From: Lotus japonicus
Taxonomy: Eukaryota; Streptophyta; Magnoliopsida; Fabales; Fabaceae
Reading direction: 5' to 3'
Length of the DNA: 64,000 bases
Assembly: GCF_012489685.1 (NCBI RefSeq)
Contig: NC_080042.1
Location: forward strand, 59,749,069 to 59,813,068
A model generated the notes under the pieces. The model was not told where the DNA came from and made no database searches. It worked only from the letters and a program-made list of their open reading frames with translations. Below are positions 44,555 to 56,287 of the stretch, in pieces (positions within the stretch are counted from its first letter, which is position 1; the number at the start of each line of letters is the position of its first letter). The translations under genes were made by a program, and so were the position numbers.

Positions 44555-45766
44555 TGTAAGATCAAGTTTTGATCTAGTAGTACAACTCTATGTTTTGATG
44601 ATTACAAGTTAACCTTTTGATATGAACAATTGTGGTACTCTAACGTGTTTTTCTGAGTGTGCTATTTACAGGCTCTGACCTCAACTCAATCTCACACAAA
44701 TCAGAAGCACTGTGTATAAAGGGTAACCCAAGCAACGTTTTCGCATTCACCATGTTCAGTATGAACAGTGGAAAAGCTTCAGAAGTTCTGAAGCTATACA
44801 AACTCTGATGTGGACTCAGTCGCTAGAAGCTCTGAAGATCCAGAAGTTCTGATAACCAAGAAACACTGAAGGTTCAGATGTTCTGATGGTGTAGAAGACT
44901 CTGAAGATCCAGAAGCTGAATAGTGGAAACTCTGAAGTCCAGAAGCAAGAAACTCTGAAGGCCATGTTCTTCCCTCTGAGTTCAGAATCAGAAGATACAA
45001 TGGTCAGAGGATCTGTGCTTTCCCTCTGACTCTGATCAACCGGCTTCACAAGTTCCAATATGAAGTATTCCCCTGATCAGAAGTCTCCTAGGTTAAAAGG
45101 TCAAGTCGCTATCCAAGTACAAAAGCAAGTGTACCTTCCTGACGACCTACCTAACGTTCTCAGCCACAGCAGAAGCTGGATTTTCCAGAACTGCCCTCCA
45201 ACGGTAGCATTTCCCATGCAACGCTCAACCCTAATCCTTGGAGTATATATAGAGGCTGAAGATTGAAAGAAGCGGCTAGAAAGAAACACATATACGCGCA
45301 AGACATATTCAAAATATTCTAAGCTTTCTTTCATCTGAAATTCATTGTGTTTACTATTAGCTTTTTAGAAGCAAATCTCTTGTAAACAATTCTTTGATAA
45401 ACAGTTTGTTTAGTTCCTTTAGGAGATCAAGGTTGATCGGATCCTAGAGAAGACTAAGAGAGTGAATCTTAGTGTGAGCTAAGTCAGTGTAATTGTTAGT
45501 CACTTGTAGGTTTCAAGTGCAGTTGTAACTCTTACCTGATTAGTGGATTGCCTTCATTCTAAGAAGGAAGAAATCACCTTAACGGGTGGACTGGAGTAGC
45601 TTGAGTGATTTATCAAGTGAACCAGGATAAAATCCTTGTGTGTTTTTCTATCTCTTATCTTTAGCACTTAAGTTCTCGAAAGATTTGTCAAAATCTTTAA
45701 GGTGGAAGTTTTGTTCTGAAAACGTTATTCAAACCCCCCCCCTTTCTACCGTTTTTCATACCTTCA
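44555..45766 (+). repeat. Sirevirus copy 2, 3' LTR
   Basis: 1212 bp, starts TGTAAGATCAAGTTTTGATC after aaaaagggggagat, ends ACCTTCA. It is somewhat diverged from the copy 1 LTRs and closer to copy 3 (both read ATCAAGTTTTGATC, lacking one A). Confidence 0.93.
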
Positions 45767-46751
45767 GCTCCCTCTTGGGCGCCTTACAGTCCACGGCTAG
45801 ATGCCCCACTCGGTTGCAATTAAAGCATCTTGGTCCAGTCGCTGAACACGTGTCAGCAAAATGTCCAGTCTTCCCACACCTGAAACATGTCACACCCTTG
45901 TTGTCAGTTTGATTCCCTGCACCTCCAGTAGCAATGGTCATCGGTTTGTACTGTCCCGGGGTAAAACCTTCCCCTATAGGACGCTGATAAGGCTTCTTCA
46001 TCTGAAACTTTCCTTTTCCTTGATAGCTCCGGGAACTTGACCTCATTGGTCCCCTAGTTCCAGCCCGATCCATCCTCCTATTCTTCATCAGTTCCACCTC
46101 GGTGGCCTTCTCAACCAAAGCTTGAAACCTCATAATCCCCAACGGTCTCACTGAGTCCTCAATGTCAGCTCTCAGTCCCCTCACAAAGCGCTTGCACATA
46201 TAGGGTTCATCAACCTGATCACGGAAAAACCGGAAGTGCTTGGCCAAAGATTCCAACTTAGCAGCATATTCCGGAATAGTCATGCTCCCTTGACGCAGAG
46301 TCAGAAACTGCGACTCACGCTCGTCACGAGCACTATCAGGAAAATACTTCTCCAGAAAAGCAGCACGAAAAGAATTCCAGTTCACCTCAACATGGTTTGC
46401 CTCCATCATCCCTCTGGTGCCCCTCCACCAGTACTCAGCATCGCCCAGTAGTAGATAAGTTGCCAGGCCCACCTTAGCCCCTTCACTAGTCTGTAGTACT
46501 TCGAAAATCTTCTCTATCTCTTGGATCCAGAGATCCGCCTCGTCCGGGTCAGTCCCGCCCGTGAACTTGGGTGGATTCTGTCTTATGAAATTATTCAATC
46601 CCCTGTTCTGGTCCAAAGATGCTTCCCTCTGATGCAGGTGTAGCTCGCGTGCGTCCTCAGCAGCACGCCTCTGTGCATTGTCATTCGTTTGTACAGTCAT
46701 CGCTTGGACCAAAGTGGCCACCATCTCAGCAAGTTGGTTCGCGTTCACCAT
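45767..46751 (-). pseudogene. gypsy gag, truncated by Sirevirus copy 2
   Basis: About 328 codons from the ATG at 46751 to the insertion point. It contains the Retrotrans_gag capsid domain (LWIQEIEKIFEVLQ, AEYWWRGTR, FLEKYFPDSARDERESQF, MTIPEYAAKLESLAKHF) and two CCHC knuckles (CFRCGKTGHFADTC and CFNCNRVGHLAVDC). The last few codons before the stop come from the Sirevirus LTR. Structural protein of the particle; its pol partner is not in view. Confidence 0.9.
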
Positions 46752-46947
46752 GTTCTGTATTCGTTTAGCAAACAGTCAGTACCAATCATAAGATAGTATT
46801 ATGCATAGCTATACAATATGATTAGGTAGCAACTTCAATCAATTAAAGCGAAGATCGCTTGGCAGACAATCAATTTTTACTCTTTGCAGAGTCACACAAC
46901 CTAGCACAGAAGACCTATTCCCCAAAGACTCCCGAAAGACTCGACAA

Positions 46948-46959
46948 GCTCTGATACCA
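46948..46959 (-). promoter_or_regulatory. primer binding site of the gypsy element
   Basis: The minus strand reads TGGTATCAGAGC three bases after the LTR end TGTTACA, an initiator Met tRNA type PBS. Confidence 0.88.
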
Positions 46960-46962
46960 CAA

Positions 46963-49900
46963 TGTAACACCCCGATTTCCAGATGTCACTTTAATAACCA
47001 AAAATAAACTTTACGCGGAAAACAGGTAATTTTTTTTTTTGATTGTTTCCTTTTAATAAAAGCAATAAAGAAATAAAAACAAAGCCCAACAACTAAACTA
47101 ACCGATAAACAACATATACAAAGGTACAGCCTCTGCTGCACTATCCCGTCACGCGCACACGCAGTGACTCCAAGGTAACATGCTCGTAGGCGAATATATA
47201 CAAACCAAAACTGTACGCAAAAGCATCAAATATACCACTATCCAAGAGAAAGTCGGCCTCAAAATGGCCTCAACCCAAGACCCCTATAGTCCGACAGACT
47301 CTCTGTGATCCTCAGCAAGAGAGCCACACAAAATCCATATATCGGGAACCTACCCGGTCCCAAAAGTAAGACGAATCAGAGCTATGACAGTGACAACCAA
47401 CTCAAAAGACTCTAACCACCCATATCCCACACTACTATCATCGACTCTCCCTCGATCAGCCATGAAGTCCGGGTCCTCGTCGAAAGCTTCAGTAATAGAC
47501 ATTTCGCTCCGGGTCTTTCCCGCACAACGAATCATCACGAACCGGCTGACAGACGCCTGGCAGCAGGCCGACCGCCCAAACACAAACATACAAACAAAGC
47601 CAAGGTGCTAGGGTCAACTTACAGAATACAATAGATATACAATCAACATGCGATAGAGGGGGGTATGTTTATATGTTGTATATATACATATAAGTTCTGC
47701 ATTGTATCAAATCTCTAATACAATTCAATCATCAATACCTCAACAAATATAGTTAGAGTGCATGATATGTCAATGCAACGTCAATTAAGAGGGTTCCGGA
47801 GGAAATAGGCTGGGCACGATCGAGTCGGTCCTAACACTGGCATTGTGTCGACCATAACCCTCGGGTGTCACTTACAACCTTGACATAGTCGGATCAGTCC
47901 TAACCCTGCGGGTCGACTTTTCCCTCCGCTATGCCTGACATCAACAGGTCGATCCTAACCACACAGTCGATCATATCCCCCATCGAATGGCCGAGTTACC
48001 CGAAGGCATGCTGTACCCGAAGGTATATACTGTACCCGAAGGTATATAGATATACTGTACCCGAAGGTATATACTGTACCCGAAGGTATATACTGTACCC
48101 GAAGGTATATAGATATACTGTACCTGAAGGTATATACTGTACCCGAAGGTATATAGATATACTGTACCCGAAGGTATATAGATATACTGTACCCGAAGGT
48201 ATATACTGTACCCGAAGGTATATAGATATACTGTACCCGAAGGTATATACTGTACCCGAAGGTATATAGATATACTGTACCCGAAGGTATATGTCGATTC
48301 GGCGACAAAAGACAATTATTTATGAAAGGAGTGCGATCACCCTTGATGACTTCTTGAGTCATCTGACTCATCAAATCTCGATGGTCAAAAACTGCTCCGA
48401 CCCAAACTCAAAACAACCCAAGAGTTAGTGTCGGTCAATACAACACAACTCCACCAACAAGATTACACGAGGGTCTAGTGTCGGTCAATACAACACAGCC
48501 CAAACAACAAGAGCACTAGGTGTCGGTCAATACAACACGGCTCCACAACACTCCCCAAGAGTACTAACGTACTCGGTGACTTTCAATCATCACCATAGCT
48601 CACCTTAGTGGCTTTCTCAATTCCGATAACTCTCCAAACCCACAACAAAGGTCGACTTTTCCCCGCCTTTCGTAAATATTTTTCCCCTTCAGTTCTCCTA
48701 TGCTTAAACGTTAATAAAAATGATTTCAATTCAAATTAGTCAAATTATGAGTTTATTTCTCAAAGTCTAAGTTTCCCAAGTCTTTATTTTTCGAAAGCTC
48801 TATCATTCTAAGTTTCCAAAAAATCAACCACCCAAAATACATTTCCCGGGGAAAGTCTAGGAATTCCAACGAATCCCAACAAATGGCTAAGTCTCAAACC
48901 CCACATTCGGACTTGCCTAGGGTTGTTCATCCAACCCGAAATGTCAAAGATCACCAGGTCAATGAACCTCCACTCCGAAGTTGCGTCAAAACGCTCAATT
49001 CAACACATCATCAATATCATAAGTTATGAAAACAATCATAACAATAAATCATCATCATAAACAACATCAGATAAAGCATAAGTCGAATTTATCGACGCCT
49101 ATCATGCAATCATAGCTAAATATAGCAAGTTGCCCTAACCTCGAGCTGTTCCAGCTTCGCAAACAAAGTTCTCCTCAAACAATTGCTCTGAGTATTCCAA
49201 AGTTCCTTCAACTGAACCTCGGAGGAAAACAAAGCAGAAACCAAACAAAATCGATTAGTTCGATCGCAAAACAATACATAAATGATAGACAAAGCATTAA
49301 AGCTTCAGAATACGACAATCGGGTACGAAAGGACAAGTTTTCGAAAACGAAAAACTCCCACCCCCCCCTTAGGAAATAGCCCACGGCCATAAGGAGAAAA
49401 GGGCTTCGGCTCTTTTTCTTCGATCAAATCAATTCACAAGGTAGTTTTAGGGTAAAACTAAGGCAAAGAAACTGTCGGAACAATTTTCGGACAATCGGGC
49501 CGAAATACAACTATCCAGGGGCATTTTGGTCCAAAATAAAGGCTCAAAACTTCAAAGTTATCAGTTCTGAAAACAAATTTGACAGCAATGATCCTCATGA
49601 CATCCGTGACAACAAATCCTAAAGGCACGAAGTCAGATTAAGTCTTTTCGACAATAAAGTTTCGAAATGTGAGACAAAAAGGGTTTTGAAACAGTTTTTC
49701 AGATCCTGGACAACTGGATCACAATCAGCGTTTACTGACAGAGGTTTTAGACTCAGGGAAACGTAAGGAACATAACCCAACCAAGAAATCGAAGAAATCG
49801 AACCATTTTAGAAAAAGCTCAAAACTGTGAGCACAGAAACGACTTTAGAAACGCAACAGAAACAACAATCAGAGGTAGGAATCGTGTTAGTTACCTCGAT

Positions 49901-50723
49901 ACCTAGAAGTAGGGACGAACTGCGCGAAGATTGGTCAAGTTTTCGCGAAAATCTCCTCCCCCCTTGCTCTCCACGAAATTCAGCCACAATAGGAAGAAAA
50001 TGAAGGAATTTTTGCTTTTTGAGCTATTTATAGGCAGGCGAAATCGCGGGAAAATGAAAATTTCGCGATTCCGATTTTTGCAGCACGATCACCGTGGAAT
50101 TCTAAGAGAGATTCTGGCGTCAGAATTCCAGAACTCAAAACAAATATCTAAGATTTAGGAAAAACGATATCCAAAACGCCAAAAGCGGTGTAAGTTAGTC
50201 TGTCCCGAAAAACTACTTTTTGCTGTGATGCTCAGACGACAAAACTTCCAACAGAAGAAAGATTGGAAATGTCGAAACAAGTCTGGCAAAGCGGACGGAA
50301 TCTTCGTTAGAAGTCCCGAATAGAAAAAGTCTTCATCCTTCGCTCAAAACTAAGGTTTCGAAGCAAAGAAATTAGCGTCGGCGGACATCCGAAAAGTAAA
50401 TACTATCGTGCGTACAGTCCAGAGTTCCGAAATGAAATGCTAGTCGAAGGAAAAATAAAGAGAATCTTGAAATTTTCCAAGAATTCGAAATATCGCCTAA
50501 ACATTGCTTTAAAAGCGAAATTAGCCTATTCTGGACATGCTCGCCATAAGGCAGGTGTGCAGACGACTCGCACTAGCTCAGAAAGAAACAACGCCACATT
50601 CCTCGAGCAATTCCTGAACTTTCTTCTTCATTAATCTTTCTCAAATATCAAACTCCTGTCACACTTACACTGATTCCACGCGTGAGTCGGAAATTAACTT
50701 GTTCCGAAAATCCGGGTCTTACA
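46963..50723 (-). repeat. gypsy 5' LTR, 3.76 kb
   Basis: On the minus strand it begins TGTAAGACCCGGATTTTCGG (50723) and ends GGGGTGTTACA (46963). A TATA-like cctataaatagc lies at about 50022-50033, leaving roughly 3 kb of R/U5 downstream. It holds a minisatellite (48010-48291) and three copies of a gtcggtcaatacaacac block (about 48431, 48480, 48522). No protein-coding gene is seen inside. Confidence 0.88.
48010..48291. repeat. minisatellite, 13 units of 19 or 25 bp
   Basis: Units are tactgtacccgaaggtata (19 bp) or the same with a tagata extension (25 bp), mixed in irregular order; one unit has cctg for cccg. Because units are not multiples of three and carry few stops, both strands stay open and give VPEGI/YTFGY-type repeat peptides that are not evidence of a gene. 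A single diverged unit (ttacccgaaggcatgc) precedes the array. Confidence 0.95.
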
Positions 50724-53211
50724 GGCCTAGATGCAGTTAAGTATAGAAGTGAACCTATCATGCCACGATAGAGCTTCTGACATACTTTACCACTTTTATC
50801 TTCTTTCTCCAGAATGCATGTAGGATGTATTGGAGTCTTGGCCACTGTAGATTCCAGCATATTGAACTTCTTCAGAAGTTCTTTAGTGTACTTGCTCTGA
50901 TGGATATATGTTCCTTCTGGTGTTTGATCAACTTGTATTCCCAGAAAGTACTTTAATTCTCCCATCATACTCATCTCAAATTCAGCCTGCATCATCTCAG
51001 AAAATTCTTTGCATAGAGATTGATTAGCAGAACCAAATATAATATCATCAACATAAATTTGCACAATTAAGATATCATCTTTATAAGTCTTGCAAAAAAG
51101 AGTTGTATCTACTTTACCCCTTACAAACTCATTCTCCAGAAGGAATGAGCTAAGTCTCTCATACCATGCTCTGGGAGCTTGCTTCAGACCGTAGAGTGAT
51201 TTCTTCAATTTGAACACATGGTCTGGTTTCTTCTCATCTTCAAAACCTGGGGGTTGATGAACATAGACTTCCTCTGAGATATAACCATTTAGGAAGGCAC
51301 TTTTTACGTCCATCTGATGTAGAACTATGTTGTAATTTACTGAGAAAGAGATCAACAGTCTGATTGCCTCCAGTCTTGCTACTGGAGCAAATGTTTCAGT
51401 GTAGTCTATTCCTTCCTGCTGGCTGTAGCCTTGAGCAACTAGCCTTGCCTTGTTTCTGACTACATCTCCTTTCTCATTCAGCTTGTTTCTGAATACCCAC
51501 TTCGTTCCAATAACATGGACACTCTCAGGCTTCTTCACTAAGCTCCAAACATCGTTCTTGGAAAATTGATTCAGTTCTTCTTCCATGGCCAGAATCCAAT
51601 CCTTGTCCTGAAGAGCTTCATCTATGGACTTGGGTTCAATTAAGGACACCAATCCTTTCAGACTGAGCAAGGTCTCTTCAGAGGGTCTGAAGGCAGATCT
51701 GGTTCTGACTGGTTCGTCTTTGTTGCCCAGAATCAATTCCTTAGGGTGAGCTGCAGTGATTCTGCTCTTCTTCAGAGTTTGTGAGTTAGAGGGACCAGCT
51801 TCTTCCTCTGGTTCATCTTCCTCTGGCTCATCTTCCTCTGGAGCTTTGCCTTTGTCAGAAACATTAATGCTTAAATCTGCAAACTTTTCAACTAGCTTTG
51901 ACTGGTCAGAGTCAAGCTTATCATCAAATCTAACATGAATAGACTCTTCAATGGTCTTAGCATCAGTATTATAAAATCTAAAACCTTTAGATCTCTCAGA
52001 GTAACCGAGTAATAGACACTTAGAAGACTTAGCATCAAATTTATGCAATCTATCCTTAGTATTGAGAACATAACAAACACAGCCAAAAGGATGAAAATAA
52101 GAAATGTTGGGTTTTATGTTCTTCCACAATTCATAAGGAGTCTTATTCAGAATTGGTCTCACAGAGATTCTGTTCTGAATGTAACATGCTGTATTTACTG
52201 CCTCTGCCCAAAAGTGCTTAGCCATGCCAGTTTCTTGGAGCATGGTTCTAGCCATCTCCTGAAGAGTTCTGTTCTTCCTCTCAACAACACCATTTTGTTG
52301 AGGAGTTCTGGGACAAGAGTAATCATGTGCAATTCCATAGGAATCAAACAGACTCTCAAACTTGTCATTCTCAAACTCTCCACCATGGTCACTTCTGACA
52401 CGCACAATCCTACAAGCCTTCTCGTTTTGCACTTGAGCAATGAAGGTAGAGAACACAGCATGAGACTCATCCTTGCGGGTTAGAAACTTTACCCATGTCC
52501 AGCGGCTATAGTCATCAACGATAACCATCCCATATCTCTTGCCACCTATAGACTCAGTTTTCACTGGTCCAAAAAGGTCGATATGCAGAAGTTCCAACGG
52601 CCTTGAGGTTGAGACAACATTCTTTGCCTTGAAAGGGACTTTTGTGAATTTGCCTTTCTGACATGCTTCACAAAGAGCGTCTGAAGCGAACTTCAGATTG
52701 GGTAAGCCCCTGACAAGGTTTAGCTTGCTCAGCTGAGAAATCTTTCTCATACTGGCATGCCCTAACCGTCTATGCCATACCCACTGCCCTTCATTAACAG
52801 ACAGAAGGCACTTCACATTCTGAGCCTCCAACTCAGATAATCTGATCTTATAAATGTTGTTCTTCCTCTTGCTGTTAAACAGAACAGAGCCATCGATCTG
52901 ACTTACAGCCCGGTAGGACTTTTGATTGAATATAACATCATAACCCTTGTCAGCTAATTGACTTATAGACAATAAGTTATGTGTTAAGCCGTCTACCAAT
53001 AACACATTATCAATGCATGACTACTATCTACACAAATAGTACCAGTACCAACAATTTTACCCTTTTCATTTCCTCCAAAGCCAACTTCGCCTCCAGGCTT
53101 AAGTTTCAGCTCTCGGAACATACGCCTTTCTCCCGTCATGTGACGCGAGCATCCACTGTCCAGATACCATGATTGGTGTTTCAGTGGAGCTATCAAGGAT
53201 ATCTGCAACAT
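50724..53211 (-). pseudogene. Sirevirus copy 3 pol, frameshifted and truncated
   Basis: Same domain order as copy 1 from protease to early RNase H, ending at the gypsy insertion after LTASRP. A single-base deletion near 53019, relative to copy 1, breaks the frame between protease and the GAG-pre-integrase domain. Downstream motifs ([29 protein letters not shown]) are intact. Confidence 0.92.
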
Positions 53212-55009
53212 AGATAATCTTATCCTTAGGTACCCACTTTCTGGGTCCTCTCTTGTTAGTTACCCCAGAGGTTCTGATCACCTTGGGTGTCTCAACATGA
53301 TATTTTAAAGGAATATTTGCATGATATTTAGTCATAGAGAAGGATCCCTTTTTAAGAGGGTTTTTAGCAACTTTAGCAGGTACGGGATCAGGCAATATGG
53401 TACCAGAGGGAACAAAGCACTCATACAAGGATTTAGCTTTAGACACAGAGGGCTCATTTCTAATTGGTTTAGAATAGCCAATGCCATGCATTCCATTTCT
53501 GCTTACGCCATAGATCATTGAAGCCATTAAGCTTCTATCCACGCTTTTAGCTAGGAATCTTTGAAAAGACTTTTCATACTTAGATTCATTTCTACAATCA
53601 GAGGCATCACAAGTAACAATTTCTTCTAACTTAGCAATCTGGTTCTTAAGCACAGAGTTAGAATTGATCAAGGCATGATTATCATTTTTCAAATCAGAAA
53701 TAATTTTCTCATGTTCAGAAGGAGTCTTGGAAACAGCAGATAAGTTCTTTTTCAGCTTCTTATGCTTAGACAATAAGGAGTTATACTTATCCATAATATC
53801 AGACAATGCATGTTTCAGTTCAGAGGTAGAGAAAGAAGCGAATACCTCATTTTCATCGTCTGAGTTAGGATCTCCTTCTGATTCTGAGTCAGAGTCAACA
53901 GTTTCCTTTGACTCTGCTCCTTTGTCTTTGACAATAGCCATGAGTCCTTGGACTTCACCATCAGAGTCAACATCCTCTGACTCTGATTCATCAAATGTCA
54001 CCATCAGACTCTTCTTTGTCTTGAAGTGCTTCTTTGGCTTCTTGTCCTTCTTCAACTTTGGACAGTCACTTTTGTAGTGCCCTGATTCTTTGCACTCAAA
54101 ACATGTGACTTCCTTGATTGATGACTTCTTCTGGCCTGAGGACTCATACTTTCCTTTTGCCTTCCCAGAGCCTTTGTACTTGCTCTGCCTGTGCTTCCAG
54201 ATGCGGTTGAGTCTCTTGGAGATCAGAGTCAGCTCATCTTCATCAGAATCTTCTGACGCTTCTTCAGATTCCTCTTCTTCAGCTTGAAGAGCTTTTGACT
54301 TCTCAACCTTAGCCTTTTCAGATTTGGATTTCAAGGCTATGGACTTTTTCCTCAGATCTTGCATCTCTGAGCGCTTCAGCTCATGGCATTTCAAAATGCT
54401 GATGAGTTCTTCTAAACTAATATTCTCAACATCTCTCGTGAGCTCTATTGAAGTCACCAAAGGCATCCAACTTTCAGGAAGACACCTGATGACCCTTATG
54501 ACATGATCTTTTGTTGTGTAGCTCTTGTTGAGAGGTCGTATGCCAGCTACAAGCAGCTGAAATCTGGAGAACATTTCTTCAATGGACTCATTTGGCTCCA
54601 TGATGAAGGATTCATACTTTTGGATCAAAGACAATGCCTTTGATTCTTTGACTTTCTTGTTTCCTTCATGAGACATCTTCAGAGATTCGAAAATGCCTTT
54701 AGCAAACTCACGATCTGTAATCTTCTGGTACTCTTCATAGGAAATAGCACTTAGAAGAATTGCTCTTGCTTTGTGATGTTGTGAGTACAGCTTCTTTTGA
54801 TCTGCAGTCATCTCTGACCTTGGGATCTTCTTGCCATCTGCATCAACTGGACGCTCGTAGCCATCCACAATAATATCCCAGAGATCTGCATCGAAACCCA
54901 GAAAGAAACTTTTCAGTCTATCTTTCCAATATTCGAACCTTTGACCGTCGAACATAGGAGGCTTTGCATTGTAACCATCTCTTTGAGTTTCACTGGTGGT
55001 GGCAGCCAT
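53099..55009 (-). CDS. Sirevirus copy 3 gag, intact
   Basis: 636 residues without interruption, including the capsid region and CCHC knuckle (CFECKESGHYKSDC). It is the uninterrupted counterpart of the gag in copy 1. The end overlaps pol in a different frame exactly as in copy 1, so the overlap is a family trait rather than decay. It could in principle supply capsid protein in trans to related copies. Confidence 0.9.
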   Translation of the reverse strand: MAATTSETQRDGYNAKPPMFDGQRFEYWKDRLKSFFLGFDADLWDIIVDGYERPVDADGKKIPRSEMTADQKKLYSQHHKARAILLSAISYEEYQKITDREFAKGIFESLKMSHEGNKKVKESKALSLIQKYESFIMEPNESIEEMFSRFQLLVAGIRPLNKSYTTKDHVIRVIRCLPESWMPLVTSIELTRDVENISLEELISILKCHELKRSEMQDLRKKSIALKSKSEKAKVEKSKALQAEEEESEEASEDSDEDELTLISKRLNRIWKHRQSKYKGSGKAKGKYESSGQKKSSIKEVTCFECKESGHYKSDCPKLKKDKKPKKHFKTKKSLMVTFDESESEDVDSDGEVQGLMAIVKDKGAESKETVDSDSESEGDPNSDDENEVFASFSTSELKHALSDIMDKYNSLLSKHKKLKKNLSAVSKTPSEHEKIISDLKNDNHALINSNSVLKNQIAKLEEIVTCDASDCRNESKYEKSFQRFLAKSVDRSLMASMIYGVSRNGMHGIGYSKPIRNEPSVSKAKSLYECFVPSGTILPDPVPAKVAKNPLKKGSFSMTKYHANIPLKYHVETPKVIRTSGVTNKRGPRKWVPKDKIIYVADILDSSTETPIMVSGQWMLASHDGRKAYVPRAET

Positions 55010-55081
55010 TGTTTTTCACACCGGCCCGGATCACTGAACACTGTTAGGTGTGGTAATCAGAACTTGCGCTCTGATACCAAT

Positions 55082-56287
55082 TGAAGGTATGAAAAACGGT
55101 AGAAAGGGGGGGTTTGAATAACGTTTTCAGTATAAAACTTCCACCTTAAAGATTTTGACAAATCTTTCGAGAACTTAAGTGCTAAAGATAAGAGATAGAA
55201 AAGCACACAAGGATTTTATCCTGGTTCACTTGATAAATCACTCAAGCTACTCCAGTCCACCCGTTAAGGTGATTTCTTCCTTCTTAGAATGAAGGCAATC
55301 CACTAATCAGGTAAGAGTTACAACTGCACTTGAAACCTACAAGTGACTAACAATTACACTGACTTAGCTCACACTAAGATTCACTCTCTTAGTCTTCTCT
55401 AGGATCCGATCAACCTTGATCTCCTAAAGGAACTAAACAAACTGTTTATCAAAGAATTGTTTACAAGAGATTTGCTTCTAAAAAGCTAATAGTAAACTCA
55501 ATGAATTTCAGATGAAAGAAAACTTAGAAGAATTTTAGATTGTCTTGCGTATATGAATGCTTCTAGCCGTTTCTTTCAGTCTTCAGCCTCTTTATATACT
55601 CCAAGGATTAGGGTTGAGCAATGCATGGGAAATGCTACCGTTGGAGGACAGTTCTGGAAAATCCAGCTTCTGCTGTGGCTGAGAACGTTAGGTAAGTCGT
55701 CAGGAAGGTACAGTAGCTTTTGTACTTGGATAGCGACGCGACCTTTAAACCTAGGAGACTCTTGATCAGGGGAATGCTTCATATTGGAACTTGTGAAGCC
55801 GGTTGATCAGAGTCAGAGGGAAAGCACAGATCCTCTGACCATTGTATCTTCTGATTCTGAACTCAGAGGGAAGAACATGGCCTTCAGAGTTTCTTGCTTC
55901 TGGACTTCAGAGTTTCCACTATTCAGCTTCTGGATCTTCAGAGTCTTCTACACCATCAGAACATCTGAACCTTCAGTGTTTCTTGGTTATCAGAACTTAT
56001 GGATCTTCAGAGCTTCTAGTGACTGAGTCCTCATCAGAGTTTGTATAACTTCAGAACTTCTGAAGCTTTTCCACTGTTCATACTGAACATGGTGAATGCG
56101 AAAGCGTTGCTTGGGTCACTCTTTATACACAGTGCTTCTGATTTGTGTGAGATTGAGTTGAGGTCAGAGCCTGTAAATAGCACACTCAGAAAAACACGTT
56201 AGAGTACCACAATTGTTCATATCAAAAGGTTAACTTGTAATCATCAAAACATAGAGTTGTACTACTAGATCAAAACTTGATCTTACA
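55082..56287 (-). repeat. Sirevirus copy 3, 5' LTR
   Basis: 1206 bp on the minus strand, starts TGTAAGATCAAGTTTTGATC at 56287 and ends ACCTTCA at 55082, followed by attggtatcagagc (PBS). Confidence 0.93.

Larger units (their letters stand above)
39266..45766 (+). mobile_element. Sirevirus copy 2, 3' half
   Basis: Runs from the RNase H domain through the third ORF, antisense ORF and PPT series to the 3' LTR (44555-45766). It is inserted in the gag gene of the Tekay/Del-like element; the 5 bp after the LTR are GCTCC, the expected target copy. The 5' half is hidden by the gap. Confidence 0.93.
45767..50723 (-). mobile_element. Ty3/gypsy element (Tekay/Del-like), 5' end
   Basis: The 5' LTR (46963-50723), PBS, leader and most of gag are visible. 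The rest is displaced by Sirevirus copy 2 and hidden by the gap. The element sits in the RNase H region of Sirevirus copy 3, with the target copy GGCCT at 50724-50728 on the right. The very long LTR and a gag with zinc knuckles suggest the Tekay/Del group; a chromodomain cannot be checked because pol is not visible. Confidence 0.85.
50724..56287 (-). mobile_element. Sirevirus copy 3, 5' half
   Basis: On the minus strand: 5' LTR 56287-55082, PBS (about 55079-55068), gag, then pol up to the RNase H region, where the Tekay/Del-like gypsy element is inserted. The base pairs after the outer LTR end are ATTGC, the expected target copy; its partner lies beyond the gap. Gag is intact; pol has a one-base deletion. 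Confidence 0.93.

Noticed and set aside
48010..48291. Regular short repeats resembling a CRISPR array
   Set aside because: There are no unique spacers; the units are contiguous variants of one 19/25-bp sequence inside a plant LTR. It is a minisatellite.
47931..48374. Open frames on both strands through the 48-kb repeat
   Set aside because: They give repeated VPEGI or TFGYSI peptides created by the minisatellite and lack any conserved domain.
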